A program made the translations under genes and the position numbers. From the NCBI GenBank assembly GCA_945827565.1, contig CALZNR010000005.1, positions 1 through 15,813 on the forward strand: DNA of 15,813 nt, in the 5' to 3' direction. Of the stretch, positions 7,129 through 14,102 are shown piece after piece; position 1 is the stretch's first letter; each line of letters opens with the position of its first letter. The DNA is from an uncultured Prevotella sp. (lineage in GTDB: Bacteria; Bacteroidota; Bacteroidia; Bacteroidales; Bacteroidaceae). The notes below the pieces were generated by a model, which was not told the DNA's origin, did no database searches, and was given only the letters and a program-made list of their open reading frames with translations.

Positions 7129-8487
7129 ATGAAGAACATTCAATTAAACATTGCAAAGGCAGCCCGCTTCTTGAAACCGGGCGCAGTGAAGGCTATGGAG
7201 CCACAGGTAAGAAAGGCTCAGGAGGCTTTGGAGAACGGCACTTGTCCAGGTAATGATTTCTTGGGATGGTTGCACCTTCCCTCTTCTATCACTCCCGCTT
7301 TCCTGGCAGAGCTGCAGGCATGTGCACAAGTGCTCCGTGAGAATTGCGAAGTAGTGGTGGTGGCAGGTATCGGTGGCAGCTATTTGGGTGCCCGTGCCGT
7401 GATAGAAGCCCTGAGCAATTCGTTTGCATGGCTCGTTGGCGACAAGAAGAATCCTACCATCCTCTTTGCTGGCAACAATATCGGTGAGGACTATCTCTTT
7501 GAACTCACAACCTATCTCAAAGACAAGAAGTTTGGCGTTATCAATATCTCCAAGTCAGGAACAACCACGGAAACCGCCCTCACATTCCGCCTGCTCAAAA
7601 AGCAGTGTGAAGACCAGCGTGGCAAGGAAGAGGCACGCAAGGTTATCGTGGCTATCACCGATGCTAAGAAGGGTGCTGCTCGTACCTGTGCCGACAAGGA
7701 GGGATATACTTCGTTCATCATTCCCGACAATGTGGGCGGACGCTTCTCTGTACTCACACCAGTAGGTTTGCTGCCCATTGCATGTGCAGGCTTTGACATT
7801 ACCCAATTGGTGGCTGGTGCTGCCGATATGGAAAAGGCTTGCGCTCTGGATGTTCCCTACGAGCAGAATCCTGCTGCACAGTATGCCGCAGTAAGAAATG
7901 CACTGTATGCTGAGGCTGGCAAGAAGATAGAAATCATGGTGAACTATCAGCCCAAACTGCACTTTATGAGCGAGTGGTGGAAACAGCTCTACGGAGAGAG
8001 CGAGGGAAAGGACCACAAGGGTATCTTCCCCGCTTCGTGTGACTTTACCACCGACCTCCATTCCATGGGTCAGTGGATTCAGGATGGCGAGCGCACCATC
8101 TATGAGACCGTTATCAGCGTGGCACAGCCCGAGAACAGTCTGCTCTTCCCCAGCGACGAGGAGAATCTTGACGGTCTGAACTTCCTCGCTGGCAAGCGTG
8201 TGGATGAAGTGAACAAGATGGCAGAATTGGGTACCCAGTTGGCTCATGTGGATGGCGGCGTGCCCAATATTCACATCTCCATGCCACAGCTCAACGAGTA
8301 TTACATCGGACAACTCATCTATTTCTTTGAGATAGCCTGCGGCATCAGTGGCAATGTGCTTGGTGTCAATCCATTCAACCAGCCTGGCGTGGAGGCTTAC
8401 AAGAAGAATATGTTTGCACTGCTCAACAAACCCGGATATGAGGCAGAGAGCAAGGCTATCCAAGAACGATTGGCTCAAGAGGATTAA
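7129..8487 (+). CDS. pgi: Glucose-6-phosphate isomerase
   Basis: Interconverts glucose-6-phosphate and fructose-6-phosphate in glycolysis and gluconeogenesis. The protein has 452 residues, of the short Bacillus-type PGI class rather than the roughly 550-residue E. coli type. It carries two SIS domains. Visible motifs are [11 protein letters not shown] (80-90), the phosphate-binding [10 protein letters not shown] (140-149), [16 protein letters not shown] (203-218) and [20 protein letters not shown] (282-301) with the catalytic glutamate E290. DLHSMGQ (309-315) has H311, and [15 protein letters not shown] (412-426) has K425. All expected catalytic residues are present. The ATG at 7129 matches the family start. 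It is 77 bases after gpsA. The ROK kinase across the divergent promoter could supply glucose-6-phosphate, but that link is speculative. Confidence 0.98.
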   Translation: MKNIQLNIAKAARFLKPGAVKAMEPQVRKAQEALENGTCPGNDFLGWLHLPSSITPAFLAELQACAQVLRENCEVVVVAGIGGSYLGARAVIEALSNSFAWLVGDKKNPTILFAGNNIGEDYLFELTTYLKDKKFGVINISKSGTTTETALTFRLLKKQCEDQRGKEEARKVIVAITDAKKGAARTCADKEGYTSFIIPDNVGGRFSVLTPVGLLPIACAGFDITQLVAGAADMEKACALDVPYEQNPAAQYAAVRNALYAEAGKKIEIMVNYQPKLHFMSEWWKQLYGESEGKDHKGIFPASCDFTTDLHSMGQWIQDGERTIYETVISVAQPENSLLFPSDEENLDGLNFLAGKRVDEVNKMAELGTQLAHVDGGVPNIHISMPQLNEYYIGQLIYFFEIACGISGNVLGVNPFNQPGVEAYKKNMFALLNKPGYEAESKAIQERLAQED

Positions 8488-8513
8488 AGGTAGGTTCAAT
8501 AAAAAAAAGACGG

Positions 8514-8541
8514 AACGTAATCTACAGTATAACGTTATCTA
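8514..8541 (+). repeat. Palindrome and imperfect direct repeat between pgi and the HAD gene
   Basis: AACGTAATCTA (8514-8524) and AACGTTATCTA (8531-8541) are 11-base direct repeats with one mismatch, 17 bases start to start. The second overlaps the perfect 10-base palindrome ATAACGTTAT (8529-8538). This could be an operator, but no regulator is known. Confidence 0.35.
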
Positions 8542-8545
8542 TTTG

Positions 8546-8570
8546 AGGTGGTAGTTCACAGAACCCACCT
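8546..8570 (+). promoter_or_regulatory. Bulged stem-loop in the leader of the HAD gene
   Basis: AGGTGG (8546-8551) pairs with CCACCT (8565-8570), and GTTC (8554-8557) pairs with GAAC (8561-8564), leaving a TA bulge and a 3-base loop. It is not followed by a T-run, so it is not a standard intrinsic terminator. It ends 20 bases before the HAD start codon and may act on translation or mRNA stability. Confidence 0.35.
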
Positions 8571-8590
8571 GAAGATTTAAGCAGGATTAA

Positions 8591-9322
8591 ATGTATCAAC
8601 AGGCAATACATCAATATTTGCAACAGCACGGCTTTGGGGAGTTTTGCCCCAAAGCCGTGCTCTTTGATATGGATGGTGTGCTCTATAACTCTATGCCCAA
8701 TCATGCGTACAGTTGGCACACCTCTATGGAAGAATACGGGCTGGTGATGCCACCAGAGGATGCCTATCTCTATGAGGGTATGCGTGGGGTGGAAACCATC
8801 AAACTGCTATGCGAGAAGCAGTGGGGGCGCATCATCAGCGACGAGGAGTCGGCACAAATGTATGCGCGCAAATCTGCTGTCTATGCCTCTTGCCCTCAGG
8901 CAGAGGTGATGAAGGGGGTGAAGCAGGTGTTGCAGCAGATAGCGCAGATGGGGATGACCATCATGGTGGTTACTGGAAGCGGACAACAATCCCTGCTGGA
9001 TCATCTTACTTCTGATTTTGCTCCCTATATACAGCGTCAGAACATCATCTCTGCTTTCGACGTGCAGCGAGGCAAGCCGCATCCCGAGCCTTATCTCAAG
9101 GGATTGGAAAGGGCAGGAGTGCAACCGTGGCAGGCTGTGGTGGTAGAGAATGCTCCCTTGGGAGTGCGTGCTGCCGTGGCTGCCCAGGTTTTTACACTGG
9201 CTGTCAACACCGGTCCCCTTGCCAATGAGGTGCTGGCAGGCGAAGGTGCCTCCCTGGTGCTTCCCGATATGATGGAGGCAAAGAAATTTTTTCAAACAAT
9301 CCAAACAATCTTAAAACCCTGA
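8591..9322 (+). CDS. HAD-superfamily phosphatase / beta-phosphoglucomutase-like hydrolase
   Basis: Haloacid dehalogenase-type phosphotransferase of 243 residues with a helical cap (subfamily IA-like). It probably acts on a small phosphorylated metabolite, but the substrate cannot be read from the sequence. Motif I is VLFDMDGVLYNS (23-34) with nucleophile D26 and acid/base D28. The C1-type cap spans about 36-105. Motif II is MVVTGSGQ (125-132) with T128. Motif III is GKPHPEPYL (161-169) with K162. Motif IV is VVVENAPLGVRAA (183-195), where the usual ED/DD pair is EN. An asparagine in place of the second acidic residue is seen, to my recollection, in a Bacteroidota subgroup. Codons 12-24 contain a perfect inverted repeat (separate entry). 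The next gene starts 7 bases downstream. Position after pgi fits a role in sugar-phosphate metabolism, as inference. Confidence 0.88.
   Translation: MYQQAIHQYLQQHGFGEFCPKAVLFDMDGVLYNSMPNHAYSWHTSMEEYGLVMPPEDAYLYEGMRGVETIKLLCEKQWGRIISDEESAQMYARKSAVYASCPQAEVMKGVKQVLQQIAQMGMTIMVVTGSGQQSLLDHLTSDFAPYIQRQNIISAFDVQRGKPHPEPYLKGLERAGVQPWQAVVVENAPLGVRAAVAAQVFTLAVNTGPLANEVLAGEGASLVLPDMMEAKKFFQTIQTILKP
8625..8661 (+). repeat. Perfect 15-bp inverted repeat inside the HAD coding region
   Basis: AGCACGGCTTTGGGG (8625-8639) and CCCCAAAGCCGTGCT (8647-8661) are exact reverse complements separated by the 7-base loop AGTTTTG. The stem is GC-rich (10 of 15 pairs). It begins 34 bases after the A of the start codon and encodes Q12 to L24, reaching to just before the catalytic D26. 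Neither strand has a T-run after the stem, so it is not a conventional terminator. Confidence 0.9.
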
Positions 9323-9329
9323 ACATCGT

Positions 9330-9860
9330 ATGATCAACCGTAACAAGATAACCACTGTGCTTGTGATGGCAACAGCCATGCTTCTATTACAGTGCAAGGA
9401 AAAGAAAAACAGCGACATCATCATCACGCAAAAGGTGGAGAAACCACAGCCCAAAGGACCTGTGGTGATGCAAGACTACCGTCAGAACACACAGGTGAAG
9501 TGGCAGGGTGCCGACTATGTGTGTGACATCCATCGCACTGCCTGCGACAGTAGTCAGGTGGTGACCAATGAAGAGGGCGAGTCGTTTGTTGACAATCGCA
9601 TCCTGCTCACGGTGACCCGTGCAGATGGAACTGTGTTCTTCAAGAAAGAGTTTGTGAAGGAGCACTTCAGTTCGCTGATCGATAACAATTTTCAGTCAAA
9701 TGGCATCCTGGAGGGACTGGTGTTCGACAGAGTGGATGATCAGCGTCTGCGCTTTGCAGCCAGTGTCAGTCTGCCCCAAACAGATGAATACCTCCCCATC
9801 GTGGTTTATGTAAACCGACAGGGAGGTATCAGCATGGAGGTGGCTACAGAAGAAGAGTAG
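9330..9860 (+). CDS. Small lipoprotein, DUF4738-like
   Basis: Predicted exported lipoprotein of 176 residues. The N-terminus MINRNKITTVLVMATAMLLLQCKEKK is a type II signal peptide with cysteine C22 (lipobox LLQC; glutamine at -1 is unusual). The mature part has a charged linker, then a beta-rich domain with QVKWQGADYVCDIHR (54-68), RILLTVTRADGTVFFKKEF (about 90-108), NGILEGLVFDRV (124-135) and PIVVYVNRQGGISME (about 155-169). This layout resembles the DUF4738 family of Bacteroides and Prevotella, whose function is unknown. The mature residues CKEKKNSD lack the acidic run often seen in surface-exported Bacteroidota lipoproteins, so a periplasm-facing location is more likely. It lies 7 bases after the HAD gene and is almost certainly co-transcribed, but no joint function can be inferred. 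Confidence 0.75.
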   Translation: MINRNKITTVLVMATAMLLLQCKEKKNSDIIITQKVEKPQPKGPVVMQDYRQNTQVKWQGADYVCDIHRTACDSSQVVTNEEGESFVDNRILLTVTRADGTVFFKKEFVKEHFSSLIDNNFQSNGILEGLVFDRVDDQRLRFAASVSLPQTDEYLPIVVYVNRQGGISMEVATEEE

Positions 9861-9893
9861 CACCTGATGGCTTACAGGGAGTGATGCAGGGAG

Positions 9894-10463
9894 TTATTCT
9901 TTTCCCTTTGAATACTCCTCGAATTGCTCTTTGGTCATAATGTTCTTCACAGCGTTGTTGTAGGCTTCGGTGCGCTCCTTCATCTTCTTGAGTCGCTCTT
10001 CGCGCATCTTCTTTTGCTCCTCAGTGAGTTGGTGTCTCGGCATGATGCTGTCATTGCCTTCGGCACGTCTCATGCGTGGACCTTCTTTCATGTTGCGTCC
10101 GTCGGGTCTTCCTCCTCGTCTGTCTCTCATTTCAGGAGACTGGTCATTGCCACGCCTGCTGCCCGGTCGCATGGCGGGGCGCCTGCCGTTGGCTGTGGCA
10201 AATGCCTGTGTTCGCAGCACGTCAGCATATTCCTCGTTCACCTTGAGCAGACTGTCGGCTTGGCGTGGCTCCATATTGTAGGTCTTCACCATGCGCTCTG
10301 TCTGTATCTTGGCAAACTCCTTGGCGTTGAATTTCTTGAGTCTCTTGGGGCCCTTTTTGCTCTGTCCCTGCTCAGTTGGGTTGTTCTTCACTTCTTCATT
10401 CTGTGCCATGGCAGTGGTGCTCATTGCCATCATGGCCGCAAATACAAATATCAGCTTTTTCAT
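9894..10463 (-). CDS. Secreted Arg/Gly-rich protein with LTxxQ motif, DUF4890-like (Spy/CpxP-type)
   Basis: Exported periplasmic protein of 189 residues. MKKLIFVFAAMMAMSTTAMA is a Sec signal peptide with cleavage after AMA (residue 20). The mature protein is highly charged and probably helical. A conserved-looking segment, FNAKEFAKIQTERMVKTYNM (45-64), precedes EPRQADSLLKVNEEYAD (65-81). Then comes a low-complexity Arg/Gly/Pro segment (about 94-133) and a C-terminal helix with LTEEQKKMREERLKKMKERT (146-165) and MTKEQFEEY (176-184). The LTEEQ and MTKEQ repeats recall LTxxQ proteins of the Spy/CpxP type, which are periplasmic chaperones or envelope-stress sensors. The family I would expect is DUF4890, whose role is not established. 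It converges with the lipoprotein gene across a 33-base gap that shows only a small CAGGGAGT direct repeat. No TAnnTTTG element is seen upstream. Confidence 0.8.
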   Translation of the reverse strand: MKKLIFVFAAMMAMSTTAMAQNEEVKNNPTEQGQSKKGPKRLKKFNAKEFAKIQTERMVKTYNMEPRQADSLLKVNEEYADVLRTQAFATANGRRPAMRPGSRRGNDQSPEMRDRRGGRPDGRNMKEGPRMRRAEGNDSIMPRHQLTEEQKKMREERLKKMKERTEAYNNAVKNIMTKEQFEEYSKGKE

Positions 10464-10674
10464 TTTAAATGGATTTTGTTGATTTTATTGATTCTTTCTT
10501 GTTGTCTTTTTTCGTTGTTCTGCTAATATGACGCTGGGTAAAAGGATTGGTTTAATGTAAGTTTGAGAAAATGTAAGATTTAGCAATTGTTTGTTTTTCG
10601 CTGCTTTTATTCACGATTCTTATTGAAATTTGCTAATTTTGCAAGCGAATTGAATTGTTTTCTTACTATCTGGT
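10464..10674. other. Divergent intergenic region between the DUF4890-like gene and the symporter gene
   Basis: The 211 bases are AT-rich and hold no gene. Visible items are the direct repeat AATGTAAG at 10554-10561 and 10570-10577 (16 bases apart, possible regulator half-sites), and a -7 element at 10634-10641 for the symporter (separate entry). Confidence 0.5.
10634..10641 (+). promoter_or_regulatory. -7 promoter element for the AGCS symporter gene
   Basis: TAATTTTG matches TAnnTTTG and ends 33 bases before the symporter ATG. It is flanked by TTGC and GCAA (10630-10633 and 10641-10644), a short inverted repeat spanning the element. No clear -33 TTTG is visible. Confidence 0.45.
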
Positions 10675-12021
10675 ATGGATACATTGAGTGAGATATTCGC
10701 CGTGCTGAGTGGATGGTTGTGGGGATGGCCCATGATTATCCTGCTTCTTGGAACCCATATTTTTCTAACCATCCGTTTGCGGTTCCCGCAGCGATGGATA
10801 TTCACTGCCATCAAGCTGTCGGTAAAGAAAGACCCCGACGGAGAGGGTGATGTGTCGCAGTTTGCTTCGCTTGCCACAGCGCTTGCTGCCACTATCGGCA
10901 CAGGCAATATCATCGGTGTATCTACCGCCATTGCCTTGGGTGGTCCTGGAGCCGTGCTGTGGTGCTGGCTCACGGGTGTTTTTGGCATCTCCACCAAGTA
11001 TGCAGAGGGACTGCTTGCCATCAAGTATCGTGTCACCACATCGAGGGGACGTATGTTGGGCGGTCCTATGTATGCTTTGGAGCGAGGTTTGGGTTGGCGC
11101 ACCATGGCGGTGCTCTTTGCCTTGTTCACAGCCATCGCCTCTTTTGGCATTGGCAACACGGTACAGGCAAATGCCATTGCCACGCTGGTTTATGAGTCTT
11201 ACAGTCTGCCCCCTGCTATTACTGGTGGTGTGGTGTGTGTGCTGGTAGCTGCTGTGCTGCTGGGTGGTGTCAAGAGCATAGCCCGTGTGTGCGGTATGCT
11301 GGTGCCCTTCATGGCGCTATGCTATATCGTGGGTTGTGTGGTAATCCTCTGCCTCAATAGCCACTACGTGCTACCTGCCCTTAGACTTATTGTGGAGTCG
11401 GCTTTCCATCCACAGGCGGCAGGCGGCGGTTTTGTGGGTGGCAGTATCATCATGGCAGCCCGTTACGGCATTGCACGAGGACTGTTCAGCAACGAGAGTG
11501 GCTTGGGTTCGGCGCCCATCGTGGCAGCAGCGGCACGCACACGCAATCCTGTGCGCCAGGCACTGGTGTCTTCTTCCGGCACCTTTTGGGACACGGTGGT
11601 TATCTGCGCCCTTACTGGTGTGGTGGTGGTGAGCAGCATCTTGGCATATCCCGATATAGACTACAGCAATGGTGCCACCCTTACGCGCGATGCCTTTGGA
11701 AAGATTCCGTTGGTGGGCACATCCATCCTCACCTTTGGCTTGCTCACCTTTGCCTTCAGCACCATTCTTGGTTGGTGCTATTACGGAGAGCGTGCCGTGG
11801 AGTACCTCAGTGGTCGGCGTTGGGTGCTGGCCTATCGTGTGGCGTATATCATAGCTGTTTTTGTGGGTAGCGTGATACAGTTGGGCGTGGTGTGGAACAT
11901 AGCCGACTGCATGAATGCGCTGATGGCAATTCCCAATTTGCTTTCATTGCTGTTTCTTAATGGTATATTGGTGCACGAAACACGCAAGTATCTGTGGCGT
12001 GGGCGCTTGGAGAGAGAGTAG
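10675..12021 (+). CDS. Sodium:alanine/glycine symporter (AGCS family)
   Basis: Inner-membrane amino acid carrier of 448 residues that should couple sodium uptake to import of alanine, glycine or a similar small amino acid. The AGCS signature is clear: ATIGTGNIIGVSTAIALGG (72-90), PGAVLWCWLTGVFGISTKYA (91-110), GGPMYALERGLGWR (129-142), FSNESGLGSAPIVAAAARTR (271-290) and SGTFWDTVVICALTG (301-315). About ten to eleven hydrophobic segments can be counted, the first at residues 13-33. Length and start (MDTLSEIFAVLSG) match the family, which runs about 440-490 residues. Substrate choice within the family cannot be told from motifs. It is a single-gene unit: divergent from the DUF4890-like gene and convergent with the histidine kinase, whose stop lies 8 bases away. 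Confidence 0.95.
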   Translation: MDTLSEIFAVLSGWLWGWPMIILLLGTHIFLTIRLRFPQRWIFTAIKLSVKKDPDGEGDVSQFASLATALAATIGTGNIIGVSTAIALGGPGAVLWCWLTGVFGISTKYAEGLLAIKYRVTTSRGRMLGGPMYALERGLGWRTMAVLFALFTAIASFGIGNTVQANAIATLVYESYSLPPAITGGVVCVLVAAVLLGGVKSIARVCGMLVPFMALCYIVGCVVILCLNSHYVLPALRLIVESAFHPQAAGGGFVGGSIIMAARYGIARGLFSNESGLGSAPIVAAAARTRNPVRQALVSSSGTFWDTVVICALTGVVVVSSILAYPDIDYSNGATLTRDAFGKIPLVGTSILTFGLLTFAFSTILGWCYYGERAVEYLSGRRWVLAYRVAYIIAVFVGSVIQLGVVWNIADCMNALMAIPNLLSLLFLNGILVHETRKYLWRGRLERE

Positions 12022-12029
12022 TGACAGGG

Positions 12030-12809
12030 TCAACTGATTACCATTGTCATTTCTATCCTCGTGCCGTTGGTGTAAGTGGGGTTGATGCTCAGATAACCTC
12101 CCAGTTTCATGGCTATCTTCTGCACAATGCTCATCTCCAGTTCTGTGTCTTGATAGTTTTCATTGGGCTCATCAAACCAGTTGAACATTGCTTCTTCTCT
12201 GCCCTTTGGCACTCCGCAACCAGTATCTTCTACATAGAAGATGATGCGCTGCGGGTTTTCTTGTGAGCAACAGCCGATGGTCACCGTACCTTCTTTGGTA
12301 TATTTGAAGGCGTTGACCACCATCTGGTTGATGATATATTCCAGCAGATGCCTGTCGGTACGGATAAAGGTCTCATCGCTCAGTTCTCTTCTGAATGTCA
12401 GCTTGATATTGGGATTCAGTTGCTCCTTGATTCTGTTTGCCTCCACACATTTCAGGCAGAGTTGGTTGGGACTCAGTGTTTCCTCTTGCAACTTATGTCC
12501 GTTTCCATTGCCAGCAAATAGTAACACCTCGTCAAGTTGTGTGCTGATGAGTTCCACATTATATAATATCTGGTTGGCAATGGCCCTCTTCTCGCTTTTC
12601 GACAGGTAAAGGTCGTCTTTGGCGATAATCTCTGCCAGTCCGCAAACAGAGTGCAGTGGCGTGCGCAGTTCGTGACTTAGGGTTTTCAGAAACGCCTCTT
12701 TCATCCAGTTCTGCTTTTTCAGCTGTGCTTTTTCCAGCATCACCATGCGCAACTTTGCTGCCAAAGCCACGCAAGCCAACGACAATATGATTATAATGCA
12801 CTCTACCAT
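12030..12809 (-). CDS. Orphan membrane histidine kinase with degenerate G2 box
   Basis: Small sensor-kinase-like protein of 259 residues. It has one N-terminal membrane segment (CIIIILSLACVALAA, about 4-18), a short coiled linker and no sensory domain. The HisKA H-box is LKTLSHELRTPLHSV (41-55) with phospho-acceptor H46. The HATPase part has an N-box around IINQMVVNAFKYT (159-171), a G1 box VEDTGCGVP (193-201) and an F-box-like MFNWF (208-212). Where kinases normally have TGLGLSIV, this protein has TELEMSIV (222-229 region), so both glycines of the G2 ATP-lid motif are replaced by glutamates. Activity may therefore be low, or it may act mainly as a phosphatase or scaffold. No response regulator gene is adjacent, so its partner is elsewhere or absent. 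No TAnnTTTG promoter is evident upstream. Confidence 0.88.
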   Translation of the reverse strand: MVECIIIILSLACVALAAKLRMVMLEKAQLKKQNWMKEAFLKTLSHELRTPLHSVCGLAEIIAKDDLYLSKSEKRAIANQILYNVELISTQLDEVLLFAGNGNGHKLQEETLSPNQLCLKCVEANRIKEQLNPNIKLTFRRELSDETFIRTDRHLLEYIINQMVVNAFKYTKEGTVTIGCCSQENPQRIIFYVEDTGCGVPKGREEAMFNWFDEPNENYQDTELEMSIVQKIAMKLGGYLSINPTYTNGTRIEMTMVIS

Positions 12810-13165
12810 TTCTACAAGTTTTGGTGCGTAAAATTATTGAAAAACCATAAAAGTTCAAAATTCCAACCTTTATTTTGTCCTATTTTCTTTCTATAATTAA
12901 CAATAATTAAACGTTCATGCTTGATGGGAAAGATTGTTTGCTCATAGTAATCTAACGTTCCGCTTAGGATGGCGACTTCCTCGCTCTGTAGCCTTTGTGT
13001 CCTGTGGCCCTCTTCAGACCATTCAAAGGGGAGGTTGAAGAGATGATAGGCTGGTCATCAAAATTGCATTATCTTGATTTCAAAAAGATTATCGAATGTA
13101 TCAACAAGTAGTACTTATGGAATCTATCAAGAACAATCCTCTGATGGCCCCCAATATTGCAGGGC
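12810..13165. other. 356-base stretch without a convincing gene; possible remnant
   Basis: Bases 12820-12920 are strongly AT-rich spacer. Bases 12950-13060 are richer in GC and look coding in composition. On the minus strand a frame is open from about 13054 down to 12812 (about 80 codons, including FNLPFEWSEEGHRTQRLQ), but it has no ATG or GTG start and is closed upstream by TGA at 13055-13057. A bulged stem-loop pairs 13012-13020 with 13033-13040. No tRNA or terminator was recognised. Confidence 0.4.
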
Positions 13166-13218
13166 TTATGGGAGGACGGAGCGTGGACTGCTGGCTTGGC
13201 TACCTTGTGTGGTGTTGA
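13096..13218 (+). CDS. Doubtful 40-codon ORF overlapping the DUF4249 gene tail
   Basis: ATG at 13096 to TGA at 13216 encodes 40 residues beginning MYQQVVLMESIKNNPLMAPN and continuing IAGLMGGRS, then a part antisense to the DUF4249 gene ending LGYLVWC. The first 28 residues read like the N-terminus of a real protein, while the rest looks like shadow sequence. I do not recognise it. It may be a truncated gene remnant at a rearrangement junction, a small protein, or chance. No promoter is evident beyond a near-match TATCTTGA at 13070-13077. Confidence 0.2.
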   Translation: MYQQVVLMESIKNNPLMAPNIAGLMGGRSVDCWLGYLVWC

Positions 13219-14074
13219 AGGATGCCTCTACGCAACCCATGCCACACCATATACCGTAGCCACCGTGGATATTGGAACGGAGATTTTGATAGGACGACAT
13301 GAGAAGATTGCCGGAAAGTAGCATGTTCTGACTGTAGTCGCTCCAGAAATTGTGGGATGCCTCATCTATCTGTGCCACCTTGATCATTACTTTGTCGTTA
13401 CTGCTGAAATAAATGGAGTGGTCTTCTTCTCCCATGGCAGTGCTGGGGCGATATACTGTGAAGTCGGCACTGCGGTCAATCAAGTCGTCGCTGATGCACC
13501 CCATATATGTAGCAGAGAGTTGCAACAGCTGGGCATCTCTGCTGCTACAGAATAGCTGGTAGTAGTTTTTCTCGTTGGGATTGTCGTGAAGCTTTACTTT
13601 GTATGTTACCAACGTGTCGTTGTTAGGACAAGGTTCCTGCCAAATGCGCTCCACATATGGCGGTGCAGGGATGTGGGTGGTGGCTGTGGCGGTATGCTCG
13701 CCGTATTCCACGGTCAGCGTATAGTCTTTTCCTTGCATGCCCCTCAGATTGCCTGTGGTGTAGATGTAGGGTGGGAAATACCTGTTGTCATATTTTCCCG
13801 TGAGTACCACGGTGTTCTCTCCATCGGATACCTGCACCTTGGCCCATTTCACGATGTAGTTCTCCAGATGGTCTAATAGCGCAGGTTCTGTGCTTAGGGG
13901 TACGCTCTGTGTAACCATGACTACGGGAAATCCATCGTGTTCAATCCATCCCTCCACCACCAGTTGCGATGGTGCTGTTTCCATATAGTCGCCCTTGCAG
14001 CTACATAGCAGACTTGCCGTTATCAGCAGTGTGATGAAGAGGCGGATTTGACGAGGTGTTATGTGAATCGACAT
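13166..14074 (-). CDS. DUF4249 lipoprotein, partner of the TonB-dependent receptor
   Basis: Predicted outer-membrane-associated lipoprotein of 302 residues. MSIHITPRQIRLFITLLITASLLCSC is a type II signal peptide with lipidated C26, followed by the family start APSQLVVEGWIEHDGFPVVM (34-53). The pattern of an early LVVEGWI, then VQVSDGENTVVLTG, YTLTVEYGEHTATATTHIP and a C-terminal NLRSNIHGGYGIWCGMG matches DUF4249 proteins. These commonly sit beside CirA-like TonB receptors and are thought to act as their surface lipoprotein partner; the cargo is unknown. The gene starts 28 bases after the receptor stop, in the same transcript. The last 20 or so residues (CVEASFNTTQGSQASSPRSVLP) after the normal-looking end are low in complexity and may be an extension created by loss of the original stop. 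Confidence 0.82.
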   Translation of the reverse strand: MSIHITPRQIRLFITLLITASLLCSCKGDYMETAPSQLVVEGWIEHDGFPVVMVTQSVPLSTEPALLDHLENYIVKWAKVQVSDGENTVVLTGKYDNRYFPPYIYTTGNLRGMQGKDYTLTVEYGEHTATATTHIPAPPYVERIWQEPCPNNDTLVTYKVKLHDNPNEKNYYQLFCSSRDAQLLQLSATYMGCISDDLIDRSADFTVYRPSTAMGEEDHSIYFSSNDKVMIKVAQIDEASHNFWSDYSQNMLLSGNLLMSSYQNLRSNIHGGYGIWCGMGCVEASFNTTQGSQASSPRSVLP

Positions 14075-14102
14075 AGATGGTGTTTTTATTGCTGACAGAT
14101 AT

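Noticed and set aside
7555..8499. 314-codon open frame antisense to pgi
   Set aside because: Shadow of the well-conserved pgi gene; no recognisable domain.
9861..9893. Terminator between the lipoprotein gene and the DUF4890-like gene
   Set aside because: Only a CAGGGAGT direct repeat is visible; no stem followed by a T-run on either strand.
9924..10526. 200-codon plus-strand frame opposite the DUF4890-like gene
   Set aside because: Hydrophobic runs arise from reading Lys/Glu-rich codons in reverse; the minus strand has a clear signal peptide and family-like motifs.
10620..11183. 187-codon minus-strand frame over the symporter 5' half
   Set aside because: Overlaps a clear AGCS gene and its promoter; composition is that of a shadow frame.
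12559..12858. 99-codon minus-strand frame overlapping the kinase start
   Set aside because: Out of frame with the H-box-containing kinase and without domain features.
12921..13060. tRNA or structured RNA gene in the gene-free stretch
   Set aside because: No T-loop consensus (GTTCNANNC) or cloverleaf pairing was found; only one weak bulged stem is present.
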